A DNA stretch of 64,000 nt from Saccharopolyspora endophytica (lineage in GTDB: Bacteria > Actinomycetota > Actinomycetes > Mycobacteriales > Pseudonocardiaceae). A program made the position numbers and the translations under genes. Below the pieces are notes generated by a model. That model saw nothing but the letters and a program-made list of their open reading frames with translations. It was not told the origin of the DNA and ran no database searches. Location of the stretch: contig NZ_JAGPXE010000003.1 of NCBI RefSeq assembly GCF_018070075.1, forward strand, positions 310,001 through 374,000. Reading direction: 5' to 3'. Below, piece after piece: positions 9,175-17,541 of the stretch. Positions within the stretch are counted from its first letter, which is position 1. Each line of letters opens with the position of its first letter.

Positions 9175-9210
9175 GCCCGGGGTGGACCACACACGTGATC
9201 CACCCCGGGC
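9175..9210. terminator. Bidirectional hairpin terminator
   Basis: GCCCGGGGTGGA (9175-9186) pairs perfectly with TCCACCCCGGGC (9199-9210) across a 12-nt loop. It lies between the convergent mannosidase and amidase genes. No U tract is present. Confidence 0.65.
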
Positions 9211-9226
9211 CCCGGGGGAGAAGACC

Positions 9227-10330
9227 TCACGCCACCAACCGCTGCCAGCTCACCAGATCCACCACACCCGACGCCGCCAGACCACCGGCCACCTGGAAAT
9301 CACGCACCGCCGAGACCATCCGCTCACCGAACACACCATCAACGGGCACGTAATGCCCCCGCGAGGTCAACAACACCTGCGCCGCGCGCACCGCCTCACC
9401 ACCGGCACCCGCACCCAGCACCGGCGTCACGCCCTCCCACGCCAGGCCACCGAACAACCCCGGCTCGGCCACCCGCGACGCGAAGCACGACGGACCGCTC
9501 GCACCGCGCTCCACCGCCACCCGCGACGCCGCCTGCTGCGTCGCCTCACCGAACACACCGTCCACCGGCACCGACACGCCCCGGGCACCCAGCAGCATCT
9601 GCAACGCGGTGACGTTCGGACCCTGCGCGCCCGGACGCAGCAACGGCCAGCTCACCGGCTGCACCACCGCCAGGCCCAGCGCCGCACCGACCGACTCCCG
9701 CAGCTCCGGCAGCCGCGCGTAGAGCACATCACCCGGGCACGCCGTGGCCATGTAGTCCCGGTGCCCGTAGATCGCGCCCGGCTCGATCCCGTACTGCGAC
9801 ACCATGTACGAGCACAACGACACCAGCGAGTCCCACAGCGAGCCCGGCACCGACGCCTCGGTGTAGGTGCCCTCGTTCTCGATGCCCAGCGCCACCGAGT
9901 TCTGCTCACCGGCGTGGGCGCCCTTGACGTGCTGGGTGCCGCCCTCCAGCGCGGCGAGGCTCTTGTGCCGGCCCTCCATCAGGTGCCCGCCGCGCGAGTT
10001 GGTGAAGTTCTGGCCGGTGTCGGACCAGCCGTTGCTGTCCATGTGGAAGTCCTGGATCTGCCTCGATAACTCGAAGGCGTGCGACTGCGACGTGTCGTCG
10101 CTGTTGGGCGTCGCCGTGTGGTGCACGATGATCTTGGTCGGCTTGGAGTCCAGCACCTCGATCGAGCCGGAGGCGTCCCGCGCGTTCCAGTCCGACGTCG
10201 AGGAGATCGACGGAGCCGCCGAGTTCCGCACCGCCGCGCCCGCGGGCAGTCCCGCGAAACCCACTGCGGACACCGCGAGCCCGCCGGCCAGCACCGCACG
10301 TCGAGCCACTCGTACCTGTCGTAGTGCCAT
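9227..10330 (-). CDS. Secreted PGRP-type N-acetylmuramoyl-L-alanine amidase with two peptidoglycan-binding repeats
   Basis: 367-residue exported cell-wall hydrolase. A signal peptide with twin arginines (ARRAVLAGG) ends near residue 33. Residues 45-215 are a PGRP/amidase domain: zinc ligands are in IIVHHTATPNS and YGHRDYMATACPGD, the standard His, His, Cys set, so it should cleave the bond between MurNAc and L-Ala. Two copies of a peptidoglycan-binding motif follow (VPVDGVFGEATQQA near 265, VPVDGVFGERMVSA near 340). It is monocistronic, ending at the shared hairpin. Confidence 0.93.
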   Translation of the reverse strand: MALRQVRVARRAVLAGGLAVSAVGFAGLPAGAAVRNSAAPSISSTSDWNARDASGSIEVLDSKPTKIIVHHTATPNSDDTSQSHAFELSRQIQDFHMDSNGWSDTGQNFTNSRGGHLMEGRHKSLAALEGGTQHVKGAHAGEQNSVALGIENEGTYTEASVPGSLWDSLVSLCSYMVSQYGIEPGAIYGHRDYMATACPGDVLYARLPELRESVGAALGLAVVQPVSWPLLRPGAQGPNVTALQMLLGARGVSVPVDGVFGEATQQAASRVAVERGASGPSCFASRVAEPGLFGGLAWEGVTPVLGAGAGGEAVRAAQVLLTSRGHYVPVDGVFGERMVSAVRDFQVAGGLAASGVVDLVSWQRLVA

Positions 10331-10578
10331 CTCTCTTCACTCCCGAAATCCGGTCAGCGATCACGAAACAGGGCGCGTGCCCTCGGGGTTGGCACGCTAC
10401 GCAGCCGATCACATTCACGGGAATTCCTGGCGACAAGCCGCCACGAGTTGGCAAAGAAGTCACCAACCGACAATCGCGCCGCAACACGTCATCACCCGGC
10501 TTCCCGCGCGTCCCCGCTATGGACCGAGATCACCACCAGGCCCGACCCGGCCCGGGGCACCAGGGGAGAGCTCACACG

Positions 10579-10890
10579 ATGGACCGCTTCGTCCGATTCC
10601 TGCGCCGCCAGATCGACATCGACCTCGAACTGCACAGCCAGGCTCGAAGCGATGAAGAGGCCGGCAACGCCACCCACCGCTGCCTCATCGGCCCGCTGCG
10701 CGGCTTCCGCGAGTGCGAGCTCAAATCCCGCCTGCTCGCCCAGCACGACCGCTGCGGGACCGGAGGAGGCCCCTGCGACACCCTCGGCACGAGCTACCCG
10801 CCGGAGGACGAACGCGGATGCCTCACGCGGGCCCTGCTGGGCCTGCCCTACGCGGACCGCCCCGGCTACGCGCCACGATGGCGACCCTGA
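10579..10890 (+). CDS. DUF6221-family small protein
   Basis: 103 residues starting MDRFVRFLRRQIDIDLELHS after GGGGAG. The layout fits actinobacterial DUF6221: an N-terminal helix of the form M-x-x-x-V-x-FL-R, a central segment with ECELKSRLLAQHDRC, and an ending of the form LLGLPYADRPGYAPRWRP. The function is unknown; these genes often sit in accessory DNA and are numerous in streptomycetes and relatives. It begins an almost 1-kb stretch without other convincing genes. Confidence 0.75.
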   Translation: MDRFVRFLRRQIDIDLELHSQARSDEEAGNATHRCLIGPLRGFRECELKSRLLAQHDRCGTGGGPCDTLGTSYPPEDERGCLTRALLGLPYADRPGYAPRWRP

Positions 10891-11113
10891 ACACCCCAAG
10901 CGAAGTCGAGCGCGTGTTCGACGTGGCCGTTCGAGGCCGGGGTAGGGGCGGACGGAGAGATGGCGGTGAGGGGAGCGGGACCTGGGCGCAGGGAGAGCGG
11001 GTTCGGAGCAGCTGGTCAACACCAGGAGACTCTGCGGACCAGGGCGATTCGCCACGCGCCAGATGTAAGCTGTTTAACCGCAACAACATTCATCAGTTGA
11101 TCATGATATTTCG

Positions 11114-11133
11114 TGGATAATCTACGTTATCCA
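11114..11133. repeat. Inverted repeat TGGATAA-N6-TTATCCA
   Basis: Perfect seven-bp arms in an AT-rich patch that also holds TGATCATGA. It could be an operator or a hairpin; no neighbouring gene start is obvious. Confidence 0.5.
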
Positions 11134-11382
11134 TCAATCGGAGTGATGGCCGCAAAGTACGGCGGGGCCATCCTCGGGGGATCGTGACCCCAAGGATGGC
11201 CATCCTTCGAGCCGCCAGTCGCACACCACGGGACTTCGAGGCGGCCTGCCGCTGCGCCGGCTGAGTCGAACCAGCTCGAAGCCTCGCCGGCGACTCTGAC
11301 TCGGCAGCTCGTCCCTGGTAATCGACAACGATCAAATGCACTGCACAGCCCATCGTTTCAGGGTCCATCCAGACCAACCCCC

Positions 11383-11401
11383 TTACGTCACAGTGACGTA
11401 A
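11383..11401. repeat. Perfect 19-bp palindrome TTACGTCACAGTGACGTAA
   Basis: Nine-bp arms around a single A. The size and symmetry are those of a dimeric repressor or activator site (MerR/TetR type). It is followed by AATAATGG on the + strand. There is no confident gene within 400 bp on either side. Confidence 0.6.
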
Positions 11402-11716
11402 ATAATGGTCGGCAAGGGTCCGCCAGGCGAACAAGGGGACTTGCCATCGAGCCCTCCAGGCCGTCCGAGCGGCAACCACCAAGCGCCCAGCCGGCCCGAG
11501 GTGCAATCCGCTTACGCGCCGATACGAGCCCTCGGCAACTCTGCGCGCAACATCCACCGAACCGCCCGGGCCGGCCCACACCGACCGCCGCCGCTGCGCC
11601 TCGCCACCGCGTGCGCCTGTAGCACCACGATGAACCGCACGCAGCGCTCGACGCAGCCCGAAAAGCAGCGTCAAGCAGCCCCTCTCGCCTTGACCCTGCA
11701 TCATCCCGCAAAGCCG

Positions 11717-11730
11717 ATAATGCACATTAT
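11717..11730. repeat. Palindrome ATAATG-CA-CATTAT
   Basis: Fourteen-bp inverted repeat in an AT-rich patch, operator-like. The nearest downstream gene on the minus strand would be the doubtful 11093-11725 frame. Confidence 0.45.
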
Positions 11731-11775
11731 GTTAAGTGAATTGTTCGGGAGCCCGAGAGGGCCGCTTCCCCGGGT

Positions 11776-11814
11776 GGTTGGTGCGCCGGCCGGGGGTTGA
11801 TCGGCGCACCAACC
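11776..11814 (-). terminator. Perfect 13-bp hairpin
   Basis: GGTTGGTGCGCCG (11776-11788) pairs with CGGCGCACCAACC (11802-11814), 13 bp past the stop of the small zinc-ribbon-like gene, so it probably ends that transcript. Confidence 0.65.
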
Positions 11815-11827
11815 GAAGTGATGACGG

Positions 11828-12007
11828 TCAGAGCTTCTTGCCTGCGGCCTTCGCCTTCTTGCAGTCACCGCAGTCTGTGCCGCCGTAGAACCACGGCGTC
11901 TTGTAGTGGCCCAGCTTGAAGGTCTTGCCGCACAAGGTCTCCGCGCGACTGTCCCACCAGCTGACCCTGGCCTTATGGGTGTGCTCGTCGGTGATGATCT
12001 CCGGCAT
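11828..12007 (-). CDS. Small zinc-ribbon-like protein, 59 residues
   Basis: Starts MPEIITDEHTHKARVSWWDS after GAAGGGA seven bases upstream. Two cysteine knuckles, TLCGKTF and TDCGDCKKAK, are spaced about 20 residues apart and flanked by aromatic residues, indicating one structural zinc. The lysine-rich end suggests binding to nucleic acid. Similar short actinobacterial proteins lack an assigned function. It is monocistronic, with a hairpin directly after the stop. Confidence 0.65.
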   Translation of the reverse strand: MPEIITDEHTHKARVSWWDSRAETLCGKTFKLGHYKTPWFYGGTDCGDCKKAKAAGKKL

Positions 12008-12195
12008 CGATCGGTCCCTTCTGTCCGCGCGCCGAGCGCCGCGGAGCGATCTCAAAGGATGACGCGATCGACAATCTAGCTACCGCCGGTGATCAACAGG
12101 GTCGAGGTAAGAAGCATTCGATGTACGGACGCCGCAAAACGGTGAACGGTATACGGCTAGGACGCGCGACCGAATACCTTCCGTGGCCAGAAGTC

Positions 12196-13749
12196 TCACT
12201 CCTCTCCCCTGCGTTGGGCCATGTCGAGGGCTGCGAGGTGGCTGAAGACCATGCAGGCTCCGATGGGGTTTCCGCCACCGGGGTAAGTGGTTCCGGATAC
12301 TGCGGCCATCGAGTTCCCCGCTGCGTACAGGCCCGGGATGATGCGGCCTTCGGTGTCGAGGACGCGGGCTCGTGCGTCGGTGCGCAGACCGCCCTTGGTG
12401 CCGAGGTCGGAGATTCCGAAGGCGGCGGCGTGGAACGGGCCCTTGGTGATGGGGACCAGTGGTGAGGCTCCGCCGGTGAAGGCGCGGTCGAAGGGTTCGT
12501 CGCCGCGTGCGAAGTCCTCGTCGGTTCCGGTTTCGGCGAAGGTGTTGAACCGTTCAACGGTGCGGTGGAGGTTCTCGGCGGGGACGCCGATCTTGGTGGC
12601 GAGTTCGTCGAGGGTGTTGGCGGTGTGCCACAGGCCGGCGTCGACGTAGTCCTGGGTGTCGCCGAGCGGGACGCTGGTGGACTGGACTGGCGGCCTCTCC
12701 CCTGCCCTGTCGTCGTAGATCATCCAGTACGGCAGGGTCATGGCCTCGTCGGCGAGGCGGGTGAGGATGCGTCGGCCGATGCGGTCGTAGGCGGCGGATT
12801 CGTTGACGAAGCGTTCGCCGTGGTCGTCGACGAAGATGCCCGCGGTGAACCAGAGGGAGAAGGTGGAGCTGCCGTCGGGGTGGGTGATGCCGGGTGACCA
12901 CCAGGCTTCGGACATGAGGTCGGTGTCGGCTCCGGCGGCGATGCCGGCGAGCGTGGCCAGGCCTTGGTTGCTGGGTGGTCCCATGGCGTCGCGCGTGTTG
13001 CCGGGAACGCCGTGGGTGTGGCGCATCTGCTCGTTGTGCTCGAATCCGCCTGCGGCGATGAGGACGCCGTGGCGGGCGTGGATGTGGCGGCGTTGGCCGT
13101 CCTGGGTGACCACTGCCCCGGTGACGGTGCGGTCGGTGCGGACGAGTTCGTCGCAGACGGCGTTGCGGCGCAGGTCGGCGTGGGGCTGTTTGGACAGGGC
13201 GATGAGCAGGCGTCCCAGTAGTGCTTGTCCGCCGAAGAGGCCGTCGGGTAAGGGTTCGTCGGCGCGTTCGGTGCCCAGTGGTGGGCGGAGGGTGTCGCGG
13301 AGGGCTCCGAGCTTGTCGGCTTTGACGGGTTTGGCCATGATGTGGCGGCCGGTGGCGCTGGCGTGGGGTGCGGAGCCGAAGTAGTCGGGCCACGGGAAGG
13401 GCATGAACTTGAAGTCGGGGTCGGCTTCGAGGTAGTCGATGAGCGGTGCGCCGGTGTTGATGAAGGCGTCTTGGAGTTCGGTGGGTGTGCGGTCGCCGAC
13501 GACGGCGTGGAAGTAGGTGCGGGCGTCGTCGAGGGTGTCGTGGTGGCCTGCGCGTTGGAGTGCAGCGTTGCAGGGGAACCACATGCCGCCGCCGGAGTAG
13601 GCGGTGGTGCCTCCGAAGTGGGTGGATGCTTCGGCCACGATGACCGAGAGGCCTTCTCGGGCGGCGGTGTAGGCGCCGGTGAGGGCGCCGCCGCCGGATC
13701 CGATGACGAGCACGTCGCATTCGTCGTTCGGGTCATGCTTGATCGCCAT
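12196..13749 (-). CDS. FAD-dependent oxidoreductase, 3-ketosteroid-delta-1-dehydrogenase-like
   Basis: 517-residue flavoprotein. The FAD-binding fold starts at residue 12 (VLVIGSGGGALTGAYTAARE) with the acidic residue of IVAEAS. The C-terminal end GLYAAGNSMAAVSGTTYPG then GGNPIGACMVFSHLAA is the signature of the fumarate-reductase/KstD flavoprotein family, and TTAYSGGGMWFP near residue 48 is typical for KstD-like members. The likely reaction is dehydrogenation of a ketosteroid-like ring, but related enzymes act on other enones. It lies 40 bp after a hydrolase gene on the same strand, giving a two-gene catabolic unit. Confidence 0.85.
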   Translation of the reverse strand: MAIKHDPNDECDVLVIGSGGGALTGAYTAAREGLSVIVAEASTHFGGTTAYSGGGMWFPCNAALQRAGHHDTLDDARTYFHAVVGDRTPTELQDAFINTGAPLIDYLEADPDFKFMPFPWPDYFGSAPHASATGRHIMAKPVKADKLGALRDTLRPPLGTERADEPLPDGLFGGQALLGRLLIALSKQPHADLRRNAVCDELVRTDRTVTGAVVTQDGQRRHIHARHGVLIAAGGFEHNEQMRHTHGVPGNTRDAMGPPSNQGLATLAGIAAGADTDLMSEAWWSPGITHPDGSSTFSLWFTAGIFVDDHGERFVNESAAYDRIGRRILTRLADEAMTLPYWMIYDDRAGERPPVQSTSVPLGDTQDYVDAGLWHTANTLDELATKIGVPAENLHRTVERFNTFAETGTDEDFARGDEPFDRAFTGGASPLVPITKGPFHAAAFGISDLGTKGGLRTDARARVLDTEGRIIPGLYAAGNSMAAVSGTTYPGGGNPIGACMVFSHLAALDMAQRRGEE

Positions 13750-13789
13750 GCACCTCAGTAGAACATGTTTCAGTTTCTGTGGCGAGGGT

Positions 13790-14722
13790 TCAGGTGGTGG
13801 GTGGGAGCGCGGCTGCCCAGCTGGTCAGGACTGCGGCGTAGCGGGCGGGCTCGGTGTGGTGCATGGCGTGGGCGGCGTCGGGGAACGACTGGTACTGCAC
13901 GTCGACGCCGGCCTCACGCATGATCGCCATCGCCTGCCGGGCTTGCCGGTCTGAGAGCGCACCGATCTCCTCCCCTGTGTCGGGGTCGGTGGTGTGCGCG
14001 TGGTGGGTGAGCAGTACGGGTGCTTTGACCTGGGCGAGCATGATGTCGTGCGGGCAGTTCAAGCCGACGGTTCCTTCGGCGAAGGCGCGGCTCCACTCCG
14101 GGTCGTATTCCTTGATGTTCTGCGGCGGCTGGTCGGGCATGTCGAACATGCGCAGGATCTGGTGCGGTGAGGTGCGGGCGGCGGCGGTGAGTCCGGTCCA
14201 GTCCCCCACGCGCCACTGGTCGCCGAGGTGGTCGCGGTAGAGCTCGAAGACGGGGCCTGCGCCTTGGCGGATTCCGTGGCCGTGGGCGGGTGCGAGTTCG
14301 GAGGAGAACAGGGGCGCGTCCTCGCAGAGCGCTGCGCGGATCTGCCCGGGCATGGCGTAGGCGGCCAGCCAGGCGGCGAGCACGCCTCCGGAGGAGCATC
14401 CGGCGACGATGACGGGTCGCTGGATGGCCAGGGCGATGAAGCGGACGAGGTCGTTGCCGAAGGTGTCGAGGCTGTAGCGCTTCGGGGTCCAGGTGCTGCG
14501 TCCTTGGCCGCGCAGGTCGACGGCGTGGACGTGGAAGTGCTCGGCGAGCAGGTGCATGGCGGGCTCGTAGGTCCACCAGGAGCCGGTCTGTTCGGGGATC
14601 AGCAGCAGGGCGGGTTTGTCGGGTGTTCCGGCTTGGGCGTAGTTGAGCTGGATCTCGCCCAGGTCGATGCGGGTTTCGGGGAAGTCGTGCGGGACGAAGA
14701 CGTCGGGGGACGGTGCGGGCAT
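13790..14722 (-). CDS. Alpha/beta-hydrolase
   Basis: 310 residues of alpha/beta-hydrolase fold. The nucleophile elbow is GCSSGG (serine, near residue 118), the oxyanion strand is LLLIPEQTGSWWTYEPA, VHAVDLRGQGRSTW is the usual strand 4 loop, and the catalytic His is in FPDAAHAMHHT near the end. Substrate is unknown. The gene precedes the KstD-like flavoprotein by 40 bp on the same strand. C-C hydrolases and esterases accompany such dehydrogenases in ring-degradation operons, so a joint pathway is plausible but inferred. Confidence 0.85.
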   Translation of the reverse strand: MPAPSPDVFVPHDFPETRIDLGEIQLNYAQAGTPDKPALLLIPEQTGSWWTYEPAMHLLAEHFHVHAVDLRGQGRSTWTPKRYSLDTFGNDLVRFIALAIQRPVIVAGCSSGGVLAAWLAAYAMPGQIRAALCEDAPLFSSELAPAHGHGIRQGAGPVFELYRDHLGDQWRVGDWTGLTAAARTSPHQILRMFDMPDQPPQNIKEYDPEWSRAFAEGTVGLNCPHDIMLAQVKAPVLLTHHAHTTDPDTGEEIGALSDRQARQAMAIMREAGVDVQYQSFPDAAHAMHHTEPARYAAVLTSWAAALPPTT

Positions 14723-14856
14723 CGGCTTCTCCTGGGTGGGAGGGGGCTGGTGTGTGAGTCGTGCAGAGGGTTCGGGGTGGGTTGTCGTGGATTGTCAGGG
14801 GCGGGTTCGGGTGTTTCCCGGAGTCGCGGTGGTCGCCGGGTTTCTAGCGTGGCGGT

Positions 14857-15255
14857 ATGAGGGCTCGGAGCGCTGGTCTGTCGTGGCCGCTGATCGTGCT
14901 GCTCGGGGTGTTCGCCTTGGTGCGGCCGGTCCTGAACATCACCGGTGGCATGGACGTGCTCGGCAGGCCGGTGGGTCCGGTGGTGGTGACCGGGGTGCTC
15001 TCGGTCGTGTGGCTCGTGGTGGTCGTGTGGTGGCGCAGCGAGCGGCCGGTGGTGACGTTGACCTGCGCGGGACTGGTGTACGGGGTGCTGGCGGTGGTGT
15101 TGAGCGCGGTGCTCTCGCCGATCCTGCACGGTGAGCTCAGGGGTCCGCTGGTCACGCCCGGCGGGATCGGTGTGGTGATGGTCTTGTTGGTCAACGCCTG
15201 TTGGGGTGCCGTGGCCTCAGCGGTGGGTTCCCGGTTGCGACGTGTGGGCCGGTAG
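14857..15255 (+). CDS. Four-helix integral membrane protein, unknown function
   Basis: 132 residues with four hydrophobic segments (about 8-28, 40-58, 66-88, 100-122) and few loop residues. I see no signature motif. The start has no ribosome site but has TAGCGT six bases before ATG, the leaderless pattern seen repeatedly in this window. It ends one base before the convergent membrane-protein gene. Confidence 0.7.
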   Translation: MRARSAGLSWPLIVLLGVFALVRPVLNITGGMDVLGRPVGPVVVTGVLSVVWLVVVVWWRSERPVVTLTCAGLVYGVLAVVLSAVLSPILHGELRGPLVTPGGIGVVMVLLVNACWGAVASAVGSRLRRVGR

Positions 15256-15256
15256 T

Positions 15257-16132
15257 TCAGCTGCCGTGGTGGCCGGTGCGGGCGGCTGATCGCTTGCTCA
15301 CCGGGATGGTGGGTCCATCTGGTGTGGCCACCGGTTGTGGTCCGGTCCGGAAGCGGTGACCGATCGAGCGGAGATGGCGGTATTCGTAGGTGGAGAGGGC
15401 CAGTGCGGTGGCGGCTCCGCCGAGGTTGAGGGTGAGCCAGACCGCCACGGGTGTGCCTTCGGTGTTGAACTCGACCAGCTCTTTGCTCGTGACCACGAGC
15501 ATGACGAGCGTGGTGCCGATCGGCGCGAGCAGCGGGTGGACTTCGCTGAGCCAGAATCCGGTGCGTGCGGCCCAGTAGACGGCGCATGCGGACAGGATGA
15601 TGAGCCAGGTCATGGTCAGCACGATGCCGGCGATGGACAGGAAGTCCGGGCCTGTCGGGGTGCGTCCGTCGTAGCCGTCGAAGGCGAAGAGCATGCCGAA
15701 GAAACCGAGGGGGCCGATGAGTGCCAGCGCCGCGCGTCCCAGGAGGCGGGGCACACCGCGGAGCAGTTCCGTGCGGTGTCCGTGGCGGGTGGCGATGAGC
15801 AGCGCGAGGAAGGGCAGCGGCACGGCGAGCATCGCGTACCCGGCGGTGACCAGCGTCTTCTCGGTGGTGCTTTCGAGCACGGCTCCGGCTGTTCGCCAGG
15901 GGTGAGCGGCGAGGATGATGACGGCCAGGCCGATCGCCGAGCGCCAGAACGCGAGCTGATCCAGGGTCCGGTCTTGGCGGAAGGGCCCGACCCGGGGTTT
16001 GAGCAGGAACCGGGCCGCGCGCCACGGCAGCAGCGCGGTGCCGGCGATGCCCTTGGCGGTGTGGATGCGGTCGGCGGTAGGTATGGGTTCGGGTTGTGAG
16101 TGGTGGCCGTGTGCTGGCTGCGCTGCGCTCAT
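15257..16132 (-). CDS. Multi-pass membrane protein, unknown function
   Basis: 291 residues. A hydrophilic, His-rich N-terminus (about 60 residues, with LPWRAARFLLKPRVGPFRQDR) is followed by about six membrane segments between residues 65 and 245 and a basic cytosolic tail. No family is recognised. It converges with the four-helix protein gene, and both may belong to the same envelope function, but nothing in the sequence proves this. Confidence 0.7.
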   Translation of the reverse strand: MSAAQPAHGHHSQPEPIPTADRIHTAKGIAGTALLPWRAARFLLKPRVGPFRQDRTLDQLAFWRSAIGLAVIILAAHPWRTAGAVLESTTEKTLVTAGYAMLAVPLPFLALLIATRHGHRTELLRGVPRLLGRAALALIGPLGFFGMLFAFDGYDGRTPTGPDFLSIAGIVLTMTWLIILSACAVYWAARTGFWLSEVHPLLAPIGTTLVMLVVTSKELVEFNTEGTPVAVWLTLNLGGAATALALSTYEYRHLRSIGHRFRTGPQPVATPDGPTIPVSKRSAARTGHHGS

Positions 16133-16208
16133 CTCATCCCGGTCGTCGGCTGGGTCTGGTCATGACCGATGGTTCCAGCCGAGTGCACGAGTTGTGGTGC
16201 GGTCGGGT

Positions 16209-16285
16209 GGATCGGATTTCAGTGGACGTCCGGTCCGTGATTTCCGCTGAAATCCGGGTGCGCGACTTCCACTGAAATCCGATCC
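16209..16285. repeat. Tripartite inverted-repeat element
   Basis: GGATCGGATTTCAGTGGA (16209-16226) is matched exactly by its reverse complement at 16268-16285. Between them GATTTC-CGCT-GAAATC (16239-16254) forms its own hairpin around the same TTTC/GAAA core. The element fills the gap between the membrane-protein and hydrolase genes. It looks like a dispersed palindromic unit rather than a terminator, since it lacks a U run. Confidence 0.6.
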
Positions 16286-16300
16286 GTTCTTGTGCGGGGG

Positions 16301-17389
16301 TCAGTGGTGGTGGAAGGTCACTTCTGGGTAGGTGTTGGTGGGGCCTTCCAGGAGGGGTTGCGGTGTGGCGCGCAGGTGCTGGTCGAGGAAGGCCGCGACG
16401 TAGTCGCGGGTGATCTCGGCTGTTCGGTGGCCGTCGAGCGGTTCCTCGGGAAGTCCGATGCCGAACTGCTCGGAGAGGATCGAGAAGTCGGTGAACGAGG
16501 AGTGGCTCGTGCCGGAGACGGTGAGCCAGCGCCGCCAGTCGGTGAGGTGCGGCCAGCTGGTGTCCCAGGATTCGTCGGTGCCGTGGGGCCGGTGCTTCGG
16601 TGTTCCGACGATCATGAAGGGTCGGTCGAGATCCTGGTCGAGTGCCGGGAAGAAGGTGCCGTCGAGGTTGATCCCGGCGCTCACGCGCGGGTCGGTGTGC
16701 AGGACTTGCGCGGCGCTGGCTCCGCCGATGGAGTGGCCGACCATGGCGATCCGGTTCGGGCGCAGCGGTGTTGTGCGCGGGAGTTCGTCGAGGAAGAACC
16801 CGACGTCGTCGGCTCGGGTGCGCACCACCTTCTCGGGGTCGTTGGCTTCGCAGGCGATGCAGGTCGTGAGGCGGCCGTCGGGGAATTCGGTGGCGCGGGA
16901 TTCGTGGTTGTGGCCGATGGCCGCGACGGCGTAGCCGCGGCTGGCGAGGTCTTCGGCCAGGCCGGTCAGTGCGGCGCGGGGGTGGGAGAAGCCGGGTGAG
17001 AGCACGACGAGCGGCAGTGTGGTCGACGTCGGTGGGCCGGTGCGGGCGTGGGTGCGGGTCGTGCTGAGGGTGTCGTCGGGTACGTCGGGGACGTCTTCGA
17101 AGTGGTGGAGGATCTCGCGGGATTCGGCCGGGGTGAGGTACTGGGCGGCCTGACCGGACGGGTGCGCTGTGGGGTACCAGAGGGTGGCCATGAGTTCGCG
17201 TCGTTGCTGCGGGACCCACGGGTCGGCGCGGTCGTGGTCGACCAGGTGCAGGCGGGTGTGGGCGATCGGCAGCGGCCCGCTGGGTTCGGGGAGCGCGAGT
17301 TGGGGTGGTGCGGCGGTCGCGGTCGCGGTGGAGGTGAGCATCGCCAGACCCATGCTGAGGGCGGCTGTGGTGAGCAGTGTTCGTCGCAT
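16301..17389 (-). CDS. Secreted alpha/beta-hydrolase, PAF-acetylhydrolase/lipase-like
   Basis: 362 residues from ATG at 17389. A signal peptide (MRRTLLTTAALSMGLAML) ends near residue 27. The mature enzyme has the oxyanion loop LVVLSPGFSHPRAALTGLAE, nucleophile elbow VGHSIGGASAAQ, and the late histidine of SGTSHSSFTDF. The order and the YPTAHPSG segment match the platelet-activating-factor acetylhydrolase-like group of secreted lipases and polyester hydrolases. A longer in-frame start exists, but the signal peptide begins cleanly at this ATG. It is monocistronic. Confidence 0.83.
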   Translation of the reverse strand: MRRTLLTTAALSMGLAMLTSTATATAAPPQLALPEPSGPLPIAHTRLHLVDHDRADPWVPQQRRELMATLWYPTAHPSGQAAQYLTPAESREILHHFEDVPDVPDDTLSTTRTHARTGPPTSTTLPLVVLSPGFSHPRAALTGLAEDLASRGYAVAAIGHNHESRATEFPDGRLTTCIACEANDPEKVVRTRADDVGFFLDELPRTTPLRPNRIAMVGHSIGGASAAQVLHTDPRVSAGINLDGTFFPALDQDLDRPFMIVGTPKHRPHGTDESWDTSWPHLTDWRRWLTVSGTSHSSFTDFSILSEQFGIGLPEEPLDGHRTAEITRDYVAAFLDQHLRATPQPLLEGPTNTYPEVTFHHH

Positions 17390-17541
17390 ACCGCGAGTGT
17401 CGTGCGCGGTGATCGCGGCTACCTCGGGGTGAACCCCGGTCGCATCCCGCATCTTTCGACTGGCGGCGCTGAAAACTCCTGATTGCGTCCGGCGGTGGGA
17501 CGATGCCTGTGCGGTGATGGTCGGCTGCGAGGGGGTTGGCT

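Larger units (their letters stand above)
10891..11775. other. Gene-poor interval with lower GC patches
   Basis: I find no gene here that I can defend. A 210-codon minus-strand frame (11093-11725) has no ribosome site and no recognisable domain; its C-terminal half holds somewhat protein-like stretches such as DHYLRHCDVRGLVWMD, so a decayed gene is possible. AT-rich patches lie at about 11080-11135 and 11710-11745. Three palindromes are listed separately. Confidence 0.5.

Noticed and set aside
5776..9198. A 1140-codon open frame on the + strand overlapping the mannosidase
   Set aside because: Its product is almost all Arg, Pro, His and Thr and comes from reading a C/A-rich gene one base out of frame; the GH38 frame has all catalytic motifs.
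11093..11725. A 210-codon minus-strand frame in the gene-poor interval
   Set aside because: No ribosome site, no recognisable domain and odd composition; the three palindromes are better evidence of function here. Kept only as a possible relic.
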